A stretch of DNA of 64,000 nucleotides from positions 25,427,501 to 25,491,500 of the forward strand of contig CM072335.1 in NCBI GenBank assembly GCA_036874045.1, written 5' to 3'. The notes beneath the pieces were generated by a model that made no database searches, had not been told where the DNA came from, and worked only from the letters and a program-made list of their open reading frames with translations. The stretch comes from Cymodocea nodosa. Taxonomy: Eukaryota > Streptophyta > Magnoliopsida > Alismatales > Cymodoceaceae. The position numbers and the translations under genes were made by a program. Positions 15,001 through 30,000 of the stretch are shown piece by piece; the stretch's first letter is position 1, and each line of letters begins with the position of its first letter.

Positions 15001-18000
15001 GGAAAATTGGCTCTTTAGACACTGTTAAAATGTTTTGTCCCAATCTGTCTCCTTTTTAAGAAAAGAGATGAAAAAACACTTTGGAAAAATGTCCATTTTT
15101 CCTTTTAAACAGTCATTTCCCCCACTTTTTTGAGAAAAGGGCATTTTTTTTCTATTTTTGGCTGTTTAAATGGATTTTTTTAATTTGTTAGATTTCATCC
15201 TTTGAGTTATTTTCATTTATATAATTTTAATATTTTGTTACTTATTTTAATAATTATATCGTGTTTATATTTTAAATTTAAGTGTCTTTTCTTGAGTGAC
15301 AATTACACATAATAAAAAATATTTTTGAAATTTTATTAGATTGAATTGAATTATAATTTATTTTATTAAATTATTTTGATGATTGTGATACTTGTGTATT
15401 TGTAAGTATATTTTTATTTATTCATTTTTTAGTTGGACCATTTTTTCATAAAAATGACCATTCAAACCTCCATTTTTCAAAAAAACTTCTAAGTTTCTAT
15501 CTATATAACACCTGTTTTCCATTTTTTACAATATTGGTGCTACTATGTGAATGTGATGTGCTAGTTATGCGATACATGCAATATTGAGTTGTAGTCATCA
15601 TGGTAAGTCGTCTTATTGCATGGAGTAGTTGGACCAAGCCAAGCGTGGGGTTTGCTTGAAAAGTCAATGCAACAGATTCGATTAGGCAATTGCCTAGAGT
15701 TACATTGACATGTTTGATTGCCCAGTCGTCTTAATTGCCTTGGTTACTTTATTGAAATGTGATACTTTTCTTGATATTTCTTTTTTTTGGTATATTATTT
15801 CCCTATCATATTATAGTTTTTGTTTTGTTCTTTAACCTTACCTTTCCATTTTTTCTTGTTCTCAGCTTCTATGTCCTCTTGGCTCTTTTCTCTTCTTGTC
15901 CTTTTTGCCTTCATCTTCTCTTTTTCCATTTATTCATTCAAATGCACAAGTTCGTTTTTTCTTATTATTGAATACATAGAATAATTTTCCTATTTTCATT
16001 TCTTTTCACAATTTTTTACACACACAAATGAAACTATTTATACTACTAAGCTCTTCTTTGTTTTACTAGATGTTTTTAAACATTCATATTATATAGTATG
16101 AGTGTATGACCAGAAGAAGAATCTATATGGTAAGTATGTTGGCATCTGCATTGCATTTTTTATTAATAGATTATTTTTTATAGCATTTGATTACATTATC
16201 ATCTTTTTGAGTGAACAGATCATGATTATTGTGTTATATATGTTTTCTTTTTTGTTTTTGTAATTGGTTTCCTTGCTTTAATCAGGTTATTCCCCACTTC
16301 TTGCTTCTTACCTCTGCATTTCCAAGTGGTGTCACCTTAAGATTGTCTTTCACCTTGATTAGTTTGGTTTGGAGTGTTGACATGGGAGAAAAAACATATG
16401 AAATGGCTCGGTTGCTTAGGTGATAGACAAGCAGAGAAGAGTGTCATAATGGTTCTATAGTCTGTCCATTAGAGAAAACACTCTATAACATGCTTTTGAC
16501 ACTCAACAGCCATGTGTCATGCTTTCGCTAGGAAAAGGATACGTGGAGTAAAGTTTTTATGGAGATGGGCCAACCATCCTTGTTCTAGAGACATGAACAC
16601 ATACCCATAGTTATGAAAGTGAGTTACCTTGTTGCCTCAGGTGCTAGGCTAAGTGAGGGGGGCGGTGTTGACAAGTCTTTGACTCTTCGAGTAGTTGGAT
16701 TCAATTAAGTGATTGTCTTAGGTTGTTCACTTTATACCACTTTGGTTGCCTTATTGAAATGTGATACTTTTAATGGTGTCACTTTTTTCTTTTCGTCTTT
16801 TAATTTTCCTCTTAGGTTTTATACTTCCATTTTGTCTTCTTATCGTCACTTTCTGCCACCTTTTGTTCTTCTGTCCTATTTTTATTACTTTCATCTTTAC
16901 TTGTTCTTGGTGCTTGACTCTTGAATCTCTTCTCTTCTGCTTTCCTTCCTCAGGATCTTTTTCCCAATTTTTTGTACAAATGTATGAGTTTATGTTTTCT
17001 TATTCCTAAATGCATAGAAATTTATCCTATTTTTGTTACTCTTCACATTTTCCATCCACACATGAAAATGAAACTATATATACTACTAAAATCCTCTTTA
17101 TTTGTTAGATATCGTCTAATATTCAATATTGTATATTATAACTAGAAGGCATGTATAAAGCATGCTGACATGAATATTGTACTTTTTATGCATTATAACT
17201 TTTATAGCACTTTGTTACATTATCATGCTATTGGATGAGTAGATCATCATTGTCAAGTTACACGTGTTTCTTTTTTTATAATTTCATCGTACTATCACCT
17301 GACCTTTTGCCTCTTGCCTCAATTGTTTTTAAGGGATGTCTTGAGATTTGTCGTTCAACTTGATTACCATGCACCTAGTTCAAGGGGATTCAGTGATAGG
17401 CGTGGGCATATGCTTCCAGGATCTCAAGTAATGTGAATATGAAGTTGAGACATGAAAGGATGAAAGCATAACATGATTAAAAAGAGCATACAGAATAGAG
17501 TAAATTACATGATAGGTGCTTAAGGTGATTGGGAAGATGCAATGTGGTGTACCAGCTTGTCAGAGTACTGATTGAAAACACAACTCGAGATAGAATTTAC
17601 ACCCGCAACGCACCCATGCCCCCCACGCCTCCCCCTCAAAGTGCACCTTATATATGCACCATGCTTTGGATAGTGTGTTCCTTATTGCAGCTGAATTTGT
17701 ATGGATTTAGGGCCATCCACATTTGCCTCTGGAAGTGAATGATTGTGGAAATCCCGTTGAAGTAGTGGTCGGTTCATGTGTTCAACTGGCCACCAAGACT
17801 GGTTGAACTGGTGACATTAGCATACCGTTATAAATAATAAATAAATAATATTACATATATATCAGAAAAAATCAGGAAAATCAGAAACAAAAACGGAATG
17901 ACGTATTCATAAAAATCAAAACACAACAAACAATTTAAATATCACCAAGTAAATAAATGCATATTTTTTACCTGAAAGAATGCAAGAAAATTATTTAATC

Positions 18001-21000
18001 ATTTTCTCATGATTTTATTTGTTACAAAGAAAAATTGCAAATTTGAAAAGAATGAAATGGAACCATTTGATGTAAAATAACATTTCCCCCCCTTTTTTGA
18101 GTTTTTTTTCAAGATTTTGAAATAGCATATTCCATTGAATTTGATTTTAATGATATGTAAAATATTATCATATCTAGCAAATAAATTTTAAAATAGTGGA
18201 AGTAATATTTCAACAAACTGATTCAAACCAGAATCAGTTAGTTGAACTGGTTATTAAAAGAAAGAGGCACAGAGGCATGAATATGTGTGAAAAACACATT
18301 CAACAACCATAATAAAAAAATAAAAAAATAGAATTTGCTAAAGTGTAGAGATATCAACTTAAAACTAATTGGTTGAGTGGGGAAATCTCTTACTATATTA
18401 AGCATGCAAATCTTCTTTGCATTTACGTAGAATTATTCTAATACTTCTACTCACTCGTGACATTTTTTATGATTCTCTAGTGTAATTTTTGGATTGATGA
18501 ATGTAGCTAAAAGGACCATATTTAGATTTGATACCGTGTTGAATATTGAGATATCTGTCTTAAAATCAATTGGTTGAGTGGTGAGATCTATTATTATTAT
18601 TAAATATACAAATTTCCTTTCAATTTTCAATAAGACTATTCTAATAGAATTAAAGCATTAACGTAAAAATTAGGAATCCTAATAGAGTTGAATTAGCATA
18701 ATTTTGAGCACCATTATCAAAGAGGGTGCCTAGGCACCCAAGCATGATCTCATTACATCTAGGTTGCCAGCCTCACGTTGTCTCAGTTAAGGGATTTTAT
18801 ATGTATGTGTGTGTGTCACTAGAGGACCATAAAGTTTAGAGGTGACATTCTATGATTCAAAACCATGGATATCAGAGAACTTGAAGTTATAGAAAAATCA
18901 AGGAAGGAATTGTAAATTTCTAATGGAGGTGCCTCTTATATATTATTGTTATTTTAAAACTTAAATTTAATTATAGATTTATTTAATTTATGTTTAATTT
19001 ACTATGTATTAAAATTTTCACTTAATTTAAGTTATATTCATTAAGATATTTTGACTATGAAATCAATGATTGAAATTTAAAAAATGCTTAAAAAAATACT
19101 TCTCCAAAAAACAAGATTTAGTGAATTTGTAAACTTTTAGACCAGCAACTTGTATTTATGAAAATTTCACCATGTATTTATGATAATCTAATAACTTAAT
19201 CTATATGATTAATTTATTTCTCTCATGTATTTATAAAGGAGTACAAGCAGACCTCTAGAGTAGTTCTCAAATTACCTCTAGAGAAATTGGCCTAAATTTC
19301 CAACCGACTTACCTTAGGGGATTCTTTCTCTCACCAAAAGTCTAGAAGACCATGATTCCTAGCTCCTAGAGATCTTTTTGTTGGAGCCAAGTGAAAGATG
19401 ACTTAAAGAGGTATCAGAGCCCTTATGGGTAGCTTCTTTGTCTTCACATCAGTGCTTGTTCATCTTTCCAAGTTCAAGAAAATGTGTGATGAAGTTGCGG
19501 TTGTTGACAAACTTATTGCCTACCAGGATAAGATATTCTTCCTACTCAGTAGCCTAGGATCTCACACCAATGCATTTACCACTGCAATTATGAAGCCTCC
19601 CATCGCAAACTATTCCTCTATGGATTGTGGGATCCCTACTTGTAAGCTATGACTTGCACAAAAGCATCCATTTATGAGAGATCATTGTTTGCAGTTGAGA
19701 AAAACAACCAAGCACCACCGTGGTGGTTGTAGTGGTCAAAGAGTAGTTCACAAGTTTTACTCATGAGGGTGAGAATTTCAACAACACGATCCTTCTTTCA
19801 AGAAAGACTATCAACATGGAAGTCAAGGTAATCACCTTTGTTGGAATGAAAACTAAACAAACAACAATTTCACTCTGACTGTTGACATTACCTATTATCA
19901 AATTTGCAAGTTGCAAGATCCATCAACACACTGCATTGAACTATCCTCAGTGATATATGCACTTAGATAAAAGCTAACACGAGAATGACAATGCTCTACA
20001 TGTTCGACATGTTTTAGTCTACTAATGTTCAACGTGTTCTTAAAGCTCTCCTCCATCTGAATGACAATGCTCCTTGCACAGCTTGGCTTGCCAACACCAG
20101 AGCTGGTGCCTACATGGCACTAGATCTAGGTATGTTAGTCTTCAGCTCAAAGGAACTCATCAGCTTGATCTTCGAACAGTTCTTTTTTCTCATTTGAAAA
20201 GAAACACTTTGTCAGTCAGCCATCTAACACAACTTACATTTTATGTTTGAATTCCTATTTCATGGATTCCAGTTCAAGGATTTTTCAACAAACCAGGTTA
20301 TAACGGAGGGACAACGATCAGGTGACATTTATTAAAATTTATTTACCAAAATGGTAAAGCAAAGGAAAAAAAAGAAGTAAACAAGTCAACAAGAAGCCCA
20401 AAAATGCTAAAAGAAATTTGCCATGCCCAAGATGTCTCCAAGATGAAAAGAGGCAGAATCAAAACCTCCTTGCCCTCTGAACTGACCATCAGATGTTGTG
20501 AACCAGCTGAATAAGTCTTTATTTTGTGAAGTTGAGCTTGCCTTTTAAGAAATTGTCCATTTTCTACTTGAAATTATTCTAGCTGCAAAAGGACAGGCCA
20601 CTTGCAACCAGTTTTGGCAAGAGATCATTGTAGACAAGCTTGCTGCAGGCAAAGGTGAAGAATAGATGCATAGGATATCAGAATTAGGCTTCCATCTGTT
20701 ATCTTTGGTCACAAATCTCTCTTGGCACAATAGTCATGTAAATGCCTTAACCTTGAGGGGTGCCTTGGCCTTCCACATGACGTTGAAGGACTTGCACTTT
20801 ATGCCCTTAATGCCAAAAGGAACATTATAACATCTTTTGACAGTGAATATGCCATCACTAAGTTGTTGCCAAACCAGCAAATCTCTTATATGTTAGGCGT
20901 TTGGGCTTTCCTTCAGAACTTGCAAAAGCTTGGACATGCAGAATTTCATCCTCCAAATTCTTTTGAAGCTGAAAGTTCCAATCCCAACCATCCTGATCGT

Positions 21001-24000
21001 TAAATTCGCCAACCTCATTAACATCACCCCTTGGATGCAGAACAATTGGAAGCAATGGGGAAATGCATCTTTCAAACTAGAATTTCCAACCCAGCAGCCT
21101 AGCCAGAAAAGAGCTCTCTCTCCATTTCCAATCAAGGGGCGCCATATGCAAACTTGCTGGGTAACATTTTCTCGATCAGAACTTCCTAGCATGGAGCCAT
21201 TGGGAAGGTTGACTGATCTTCGTGGATCAGCCCCCTGCAGTCCCTATTCAAAAATTTCAGTACTGTTTTATGGGTGACCAAACAGAGTATTGTTGGATGA
21301 TATCTATTAAGAAAGAGTGATTTCTATGAACAATTTATCTTGTTTGAGAAAATGGTACGGCATCAATATAACAATGATATCCAATCAGCAATCATTAAAC
21401 TCCAAGTTTCATTCCCTAGAACTCAAAAAAATGACACTGTTGTGCATCGTCTGTCATTCTACTTAAAAAGAGCATGGTTTAGCATTGTCACACCAAAGTG
21501 GAGTACCTCAATATTATTGTTTTGAGGCATTTACTGCAGCAATATATGTGAGATGAATAGAACACCAACATCAGTCCTCAACAAAGGTTGTCCTTATCAT
21601 GCTTATACAAACAAGATCCTGATTACAACAGCCTACGAGGGATTTGTTTGCCATTGTTATCCTTACATCTGTGATCCATTGCTAAATTGCAAACCCTAAA
21701 GTCCCTAACATGCATGTTTCTAAGGTACTCTGATGACCACAAAGGGTATATCACTGCCTACATAAATCTTCAGGCAAAATGGTTATCTCCAGACATGAAT
21801 ACCCTTACAAATAGAAGCAGCAACCAGAGAACGTTACATCCAGCCCTACTGATGCACAAATCACCAAAAAATGCACCAAGCCGCCAACAGGTGGACAAGC
21901 CCAAATGCATTATTCTGGAGGAGTATCTATTACTGTATCTGAGAATGCTCGGCACCAACAAGGATGTCTCTGTAGTGATCCAACACAATATCGCAACCTT
22001 GCTGAAGCATTGCAATATCTTGCAATCACAAGATGAGACATCCAATTTGTAAGGGTATACATGAAGATCATTTCATCCTGCTCGAACAGGTTCTATTGTA
22101 TGTGCAGGATGAAAATCTCTGGCACACATACTATCACAGTCTTCTACTTCACCCTATGGTTTTGTGGATGCTAACTAGGATGGATGCACCCTCATACGAC
22201 ACTCAACTGGATTTTGTATCTTCTCTGGATGAAACTCCAGCTGAAACTCCAATAAGCTTAAAGTCAGTTGCTCAGTAGAATACCATGCACTAGCCTTAGC
22301 CATTGCTGAACTAATATGGATTTCAGCCCTACTCAAAGATCTACATGTTCGTCTACAAACACCATCTCAGTTTTTTAGTGATGACATCAATGCTCTTAAA
22401 TTGACAATCAACCCAAAGTTTCACTCTTCAATGAAGTATGTCAAAATGAACTTTCATTTTGTACATTAAGGAGCTGTTAGTGCACATCGGAAAGTTCAGA
22501 CGGAAAGGAAATGGAAAGTTCAGAAGTAAAGGAAATAGAATATCTGGAATGTCAGAATTTCCATAGGGGTTTAGTACACCTATTGGAAAGTTCAGAAAGT
22601 TAGAATTCCTATGGGATTTTAGTACACGCTAGAATGTTTAGAAATTGAAAAAGTAATAAAATAAATTCTAATACACTACTTAAAATTGTGTAATTGACAC
22701 ATTAATTTGTAATTTTATATTTACACCTAAAAATAATATTAATGAATTGAAAATAATATTAATTTATTTGATGTTCAAATATAATTATGTACATTAAATG
22801 TTTTTAATTGTACATTAGGAAATATAGAATAATAATCATCAAAATGCAAAAGGTCCCTAAAAGATAAACATACTTTTACCATTAAAAATCTACATCTTCA
22901 TTTTTTCTTTGTAAATTTAATATTATTATTATTATTATTAATTCTTAGATATATATGTCTAATATTATTTTCTCTTTTTCTTAAATTTTTTATATTATTA
23001 TAATTATTTTATGTGTATTTATAATTTTCAAAAAAATAATATAAAGATGTTATATCATTATTAATCCATTGTTTACCATTATTATTTTAATATATATGTA
23101 TGTATATTTACTTAACTTGGCAAAACTGAGAATGTCTTTGTTGAGCAGAAGAACAAAATATTTACTGATATATTATTATTATTTACTTATTGGAAAACGG
23201 TTGAATCGTAAATATATTGGTTCAACCGATAGATTATAAACTATTAATATTTATTAATATTGAAAATGGTTGAATCGATGATCTTTCGGTATATTAATTT
23301 ATGTTATATATATATATATATTAATTGGTTGAGTAGAGGGCTCAATATATTTGTAATTTTTTATGATATTTTTGAATTGGTTGAACCGAACATGTTCGGT
23401 TCAATCGATACTTTTTATATATATATATGTATATATATATTTTGAATTGGTTGAACCGATCATGTTCGGTTCAACTGATACTTTTTATATATATAAATAT
23501 ATATATATGTATATATACTTTTTGAATTGGTTGAACCGATCATGTTAAGTTCAACCGATACTTTTTATATATATAAATATATATATATGTATATATATTT
23601 TTTGAATTGGTTGAACCGATCATGTTCGATTCAACCGATACTTTATATATATATATATATATGTATATATACTTTTTGAATTGGTTGAACCGATTATGTT
23701 CGGTTCAATCGATACTTTTTATATATATAAATATATATATTTTTTGAATTGGTTGAACCGATCATGTTCGGTTCAACCGATACTTTTTATATATATAAAT
23801 ATATATATATGTATATATACTTTTTGAATTGGTTGAATCGATCATGTTCGGTTCAATTGATACTTTTTATATATATATATATACTTTTTGAATTGGTTGA
23901 ATCGATCATGTTCGGTTCAAACGATACTTTTTATATATATAAATATATATATATGTATATATACTTTTTGAATTGGTTGAACCGATCATGTTCGGTTCAA

Positions 24001-27000
24001 CCGATATTTTTATATATATAAATATATATATATGTATATATACTTTTTGAATTGGTTGAATCTATCATGTTCGGTTCAACCGATACTTTATATATATATA
24101 AAAAAAAAATATGTATATGTATGTATATATGTATATGTATTTTAAACTAAATTGTATTTAAAGATTAAAATAATAATAATTATTTATAATCTATAGTTTG
24201 AACTAATAGATTTATGATTTCAACCAAAATATATTATAAAATACTACCTAAAATTGTGTAATTAATACATCAATCTGTAATTTTATTTTTAAAAATGAAA
24301 ATAATATTAATGACTTGAAAAAGTATACATGCTCAAATTATTACAACATAAATTTAAAAAGTAGTCTAAAAGTACAAAGCATTCAAAGTATTACAACATC
24401 AATCTACACAATAGTCCAAAAATACAAAGCATTCTACTTATTACTTATTAAGATCCAAAGGTATAATATAAATGGACTTAAATAGTCCTTCCATCCCACA
24501 TTGCCATCATCATATCCTCACGCATCTTATCAGCTAATTATTTTCGTTGTTTTTGACTCGTTTCAACCTATGAATGTCCATCCATATGCAATTCTCCTGT
24601 TGGTTGTATATCATCAGTAATATTTAATTCTTCTAACTCATCTTGCAAATCTTCAAGTAAATCTTCTTTATCAGCTAATCGAATGAAATTGTGAAGTAAA
24701 AAACATGCGATGACAATCTTCACTTGTGTTTCATATGGATATAGCATCTGACCTCGTAAGATTGAAAAACGATGTTTCACAACTCCAAATGTACGCTCAA
24801 TGACTGTTCTTAGTTATGAATACCTGTAGTTAAAGTTTTCTACAGCATTACTAGGAAGTCTATCATTAACATAATTAGATAAATGATAGCATACACCTCG
24901 AAATGGGCAAATGTACTCTGGTCGATTGGGATATCCAGCATCTACCAAGTAAAACTTACCTATATAAGAATAGAAATTAGTATGATAATGTGCATATTAC
25001 TTGAAAATATACTAATTGCATTTACCTGGAGGAACTTTGAAACCATTAGGTCTACTAATTGCATATTGAAGGATACGAGCATCAGCTACTAATCCTTCCC
25101 AACCAGCTAAAATATATGTAAATCTCATATTAAAATTACATGCTGCCATCACATTTTGAGACAATTCACCTTTCTTATTTTTAAATCTAGCTATTTCTTG
25201 TCCAAAAATAGTTGCTTTGATATGAGTACCATCAATAGCTCCAATGCAATCCTATACACATTAAACATCATTTAATCTTATTCCTTAAATAAGATAAAAA
25301 CTACAAGGACATTACAAAAGTGAATACATACCTTAAAATATGGATAAACATTTACATCATCTGCAATTCGACTTGGTGTTGAAGATGAATGTCTTTCTAT
25401 AAGCACATGATGTAGACGTATTATAGCATTTAATACTTCATTAAAGTATTTGCTAACACTCCAACTTGAATGACTAAATCGCTCAACTGTTACTCTATAC
25501 CTTTGATTTTACCCTACTGTGACAAGGAACATGGCAAATTTCTCTTCTACACTAATGTTGTTGGTATCAGCAATAACTCCATTTCTCATTAAAGAACAAA
25601 AACTTTTAAACACACTTTGACTCATTCTGTAAATCTTCTGACAATTGTAAGCTTGATGAGGTTGACAAGGATCTAATAATCTCTTAATGTAATCTGCACC
25701 TTCTTTACTATATATACGACTTGTGTTATTGTATAGTAATAGTGACGTACTTGCTATTTTTGCTAAAATTGTCCATGACATAAATAGACGTAGTTTCCTT
25801 CTTCTAGCCAATTCTTCATCCAGTATGAATGAAATTGCATTATCAACTGTAGTAGTAAACATGTCACTAAGATTCATCCTCACCTACAAAATAACAAGAA
25901 TATTACGAATTTATCATTTCACATTTCAATATATAAAAGACATTTCACATTTTTAAGAAAATAAAAGACATTCGATGTTTCAATTAATAAAAAGCATTTT
26001 ACATTTCATAATGATAAGTCATTTCACATTTCAATATATAATATCCATTTTACATTTCATCCATATATGACCTTCCACAAAAAGATTTCATCCATAAAAG
26101 ATTACATTCACGAAAACGCTTCATAAACACAAGAAGTTCAAGATTGGAAAGAAAGTGAATTCATGCACAAAACAAACATTTCATCTATTGTAACCATATG
26201 CTCACTTCCTAAACCTTAACCATCCATAACGCATTTCTGCTGGTAAACTTAAAAACATTTTACAGAATTCTAGCTTTTGGAATAACTCCATAGCTTCATA
26301 TTGTTCTTCTGTAGAAAGACCTTCAATCTGAAGTAATGCTGCAACAGCATGATCTAAATAGTTTTCAGTCTTTTCTTTAATATCAACCAACCTTTCCTGT
26401 ACTTCAACTAATTTTTTTTGTGTATCAATCAACTCTTTAAATTGTTCGTTCCATGTAGCTTGATTTTGTTGATCTATTTCACACATATGTATAATGGCTT
26501 TTGATGCATCTTTAAATGAATCTGCTATGATTTGATGGGACATTGCATGAGGTCTTGCTCGTCTCTTCCTCTTCTCAATTGCCACCCTTGAACTTCCTCC
26601 TGATGAAGGAGGTAAATCAAAATCCATGTCCATTGTTTCCTGAGTGGTATTGAAAATGTTTATTTCCACATCCTGTGTGCTTGATACAAATTCTACCTCA
26701 TCACCTTATTTAACCATATTCTCAGTGGCCATACTACCTTCAAATATTTGTTGCAATTGCTCAAATATCAAGCATGGTTTGCCTTTGTAACTTTCACACT
26801 TTGGATGTGCCTATAAAAAGAAAATTGTAGTCAAAATGAAAAAAGATAAAGATTATAATATTTTATAAGTCATAAGTGATTAAAAAATTAACCTTAACGA
26901 ACTCCTTCCAAATCTCATCATCAATATCAGTGTAACCTTGGATGAAATTCCAACCCCATCCACTCTGGTTGGCAATTTTAGAGTAATTTAGATACATTAG

Positions 27001-30000
27001 TCGCCAAGTTTTTAAGCGACTTTCTACATTCTTCCTTGTGATACCTGTGTTTCTTCTAGTATTGTATTTTTCAATTACTTCATCCCAAGTGCTACCTTTG
27101 ATTTTTCTATCATGAGTTTTCTTATTTCCTTCATTCAATACTTCTGCTAAAATATCTAAGAAATATGCATCTGCTTCAGCATTCCAACTAATGTAACTTC
27201 TACCTCCACCTGTCATTCTCCTATCAGGAGTACTCATTTTCTACACAAGTACAGTTTCAACAACTACAATAAAACATATGGAATAACAACAATAATAAAA
27301 ATATTCATATGCATTTGCAAATACCATTACATTCATATTTTTGTCAAAATCATATAAAAGAATTGCAAAAGTAAAAACAAAGTAAAACAATTAATCATTG
27401 GACATGCTACACAAGTCATGTAAAATGAAATTTGTGGGAGTTCTACACAAAAGATTGGTCAAATCTTCTTTGTGATGTTTGACAAAGGTTTAATTGATTC
27501 TTATAACTAATGTGCATCTATTGAACAAAGTGACATTTGAAACTCATAACATGAAGTAAGAAAATAGTATTATAAACTATTTATAATGGAAACAAATGTT
27601 TTACTAGAATTTTTTTTTCCAGATCTAAAAGCAGCATAACAAAATAAAATTCAAACTCTTGCAAAGGTGGTAGTTAAGAATACTCAACTATCAAGCAATG
27701 TTTCATCTTTCTCACACATACTACAGATTCCATAAATTAATGCTACTTTCAGTCATCAATGAAAATTAGATATAATAAATTAGCATCAAATGTACAAATC
27801 CAACAAATAAGAAAATGACCTACTTGCTTATGAAATAACTTCACAAATGTAAGAAGTATAGGTGAAAATGAGGAATGTTGGGATTTAAATTTGTAACATG
27901 TGCAAGAAAATCATTTTGCAAGTAAATTTACAAATTTTCATATTAACGAATCAAAACTAAGTTAATCATTCACTAGATAAAAGGCTACCAATCAAAAGAG
28001 AAATTTTGATTACATATTCTAGGTAGCAGTATAATTATACAAAAATGTGTATGTTGAAGAATAGAGCATGGAGTCGGTAAGTCATTAAAAATGTGGTTGA
28101 TAACTCATAGGCTGTCTTAAAAGTAAATTTTTAATTGATCTGTTCCAAGGGAAAATTGACCTACAAAATATATGTAATACTAGTTCAGAAGTATAAACGG
28201 AACTTACCAAGTCAAGAAGACGTTTTTTAGCATCAACTTGTTGCTAGCTCAAGCAAACATCACCATTAGTAGATCCCTTAGTTAACAACAACAATCTATT
28301 TGGATTTTCACCGATCAACCATGACAGAGTCAACATGTTTAACTAGTATTATAAACATGAGATCTGGTTTATTAGCTTCGTGCATCAGTAAAACATGCAA
28401 TAAAATTGGGGAAAAAAATATTCATCCATCGCACTCATGTATCAGATGCTATTATAGTGCAAAAAACGACACTTATTGAAAGTGAATAAAGATTTACATA
28501 GCAAAGTATCTGTAGGCCAAACCTATTGGGTGGGCAACACCAGGCGACAACAGCTTCGAGCGACAGCGGCAGCTTCGGGTGACAGTGGAGTCTTTAGGTG
28601 ACAGCGGCAGCTTCAGGCGACAACGAGGGCAGTTTCGACGCGAGGTGGTTTCGACAGTGCTACGCGTAGGAGGTTTCCGTGAGGGCGAGCGCAAGTACGA
28701 GTACGACGACGACTGCGAGGGCGAGTGCGACGGCAAGCGCGAGCGCGAGGGAGGGTGAGTGTGCGTGCGAGAGGGCGAAAATCACATGCCCTCTGGGCGA
28801 TTTTTGCTTGCGTGAGGGTGGAAAAATTTGAGCCAGAAATGGAAAATGAACCTTTTATATGGACGGAAATGTGTACAATTCCTTTCCGTCAATTGGCATG
28901 CACACTAACGACTTACAAAAGGAAAGTTTGAACTTTCCTTTCCTTTCCATGAATTCCGGTGTGCACTAACCCCCCCTAAGGTAGAGTTTGTGCACTCAGA
29001 ATCTGACAGAATTGAAATTTTTTTTCATCAGATTCTAAACGATGAGTTGTTTGTGCATCTTGGAATTCAATTTCTCAAAGAAATTGAATTTCAAAACATG
29101 TAAAGGTTGGAAAAATGAATTCCTAACCTAAAAGGTTTAAATTTATTTTCCGTAATTCTCTCTCTCTCATCTTTCACTCACAAACGCAACCGCCCGATGC
29201 TCCCATCTTTTGCTTACAAACACAGCCACCCAACACTCTCATCTTCCACTCATAAATGCAGCTACCTGACACTCTCATCTTTCACTCACAAACGCAACCG
29301 CTCAATGCTCCCATCTTCCACTCACAAACATAGCTGCCTGATGCTCCCATTGTCAGCTCACAAATGTAGCCACTTGACACTCTCATCTTCTGCTCACTAG
29401 TCTGCTTGCAAACTTGTAGTCGTCTCCTTACAGTTTGTTGTGCTCATCTGCTCGCGTTTGCTAGTCCACCATGCACAAATAGTTCGTTGAAGTTTGTTCA
29501 CTGGTCCACTTGCAAACTCCTCGCAGTTTGCCACACTCATCTCCTTACGTTCGCAAGTCTACTGCTAACAGTTTGCTAGTCCGCCTCTTCCAATAGTTCG
29601 TCGATGTTTGTTCACCAGTCTGCTTCGCGAACTCCTCATGGTCCACTGCGGTCGTCTCCTTGTAGTCCACTATGATTGTCTCTACAACCAACAGTCTGCT
29701 TGACCGTTGTTTCACTTGTTCGCGTGGTGGAAGGTACATTCCTCTCCATTGCAAGTCCTGCTCGAACGTTGGGTACCCATATTGCCTTCATATGAATATT
29801 TTGATTGTATGTGCAAATAATTTTCAGTCCATTTTTCTTATTTTACTAAAGTTTGTGTTGTAAAACCTTTGTAGAATTTCGTTATTTCAGTTCATAGAAG
29901 TTTGTATGTTAGATTTAAAATGCAGAATTCAGTACTGAATGATATACATTTATAATGATTTATAATATAGATTTGGTGTGAATCTTTGCATAATTCTTGG

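Larger units (their letters stand above)
22470..28976 (-). mobile_element. Complete PIF/Harbinger DNA transposon (6507 bp)
   Basis: The left end GGAGCTGTTAGTGCACATCGG and the inverted right end GGGGGGGTTAGTGCACACCGG align without gaps over 23 bases with four mismatches. TAA flanks both ends (22467-22469 and 28977-28979), the expected TWA target of this superfamily. Inside, on the minus strand, are the two expected genes: a Myb/SANT-like ORF1 (26202-27237) and a DDE_Tnp_4 transposase (24568-25883). Both carry in-frame stops, so the copy is dead or depends on others. The interior also holds a palindromic minisatellite near the left end and a GC-rich stretch (28500-28830) upstream of the genes that may have been promoter/leader. 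It sits in intron 5 of the SR gene. Confidence 0.9.

Noticed and set aside
23260-24021. Several Tyr/Ile-rich open frames
   Set aside because: They are translations of the palindromic minisatellite with TA tracts, not genes.
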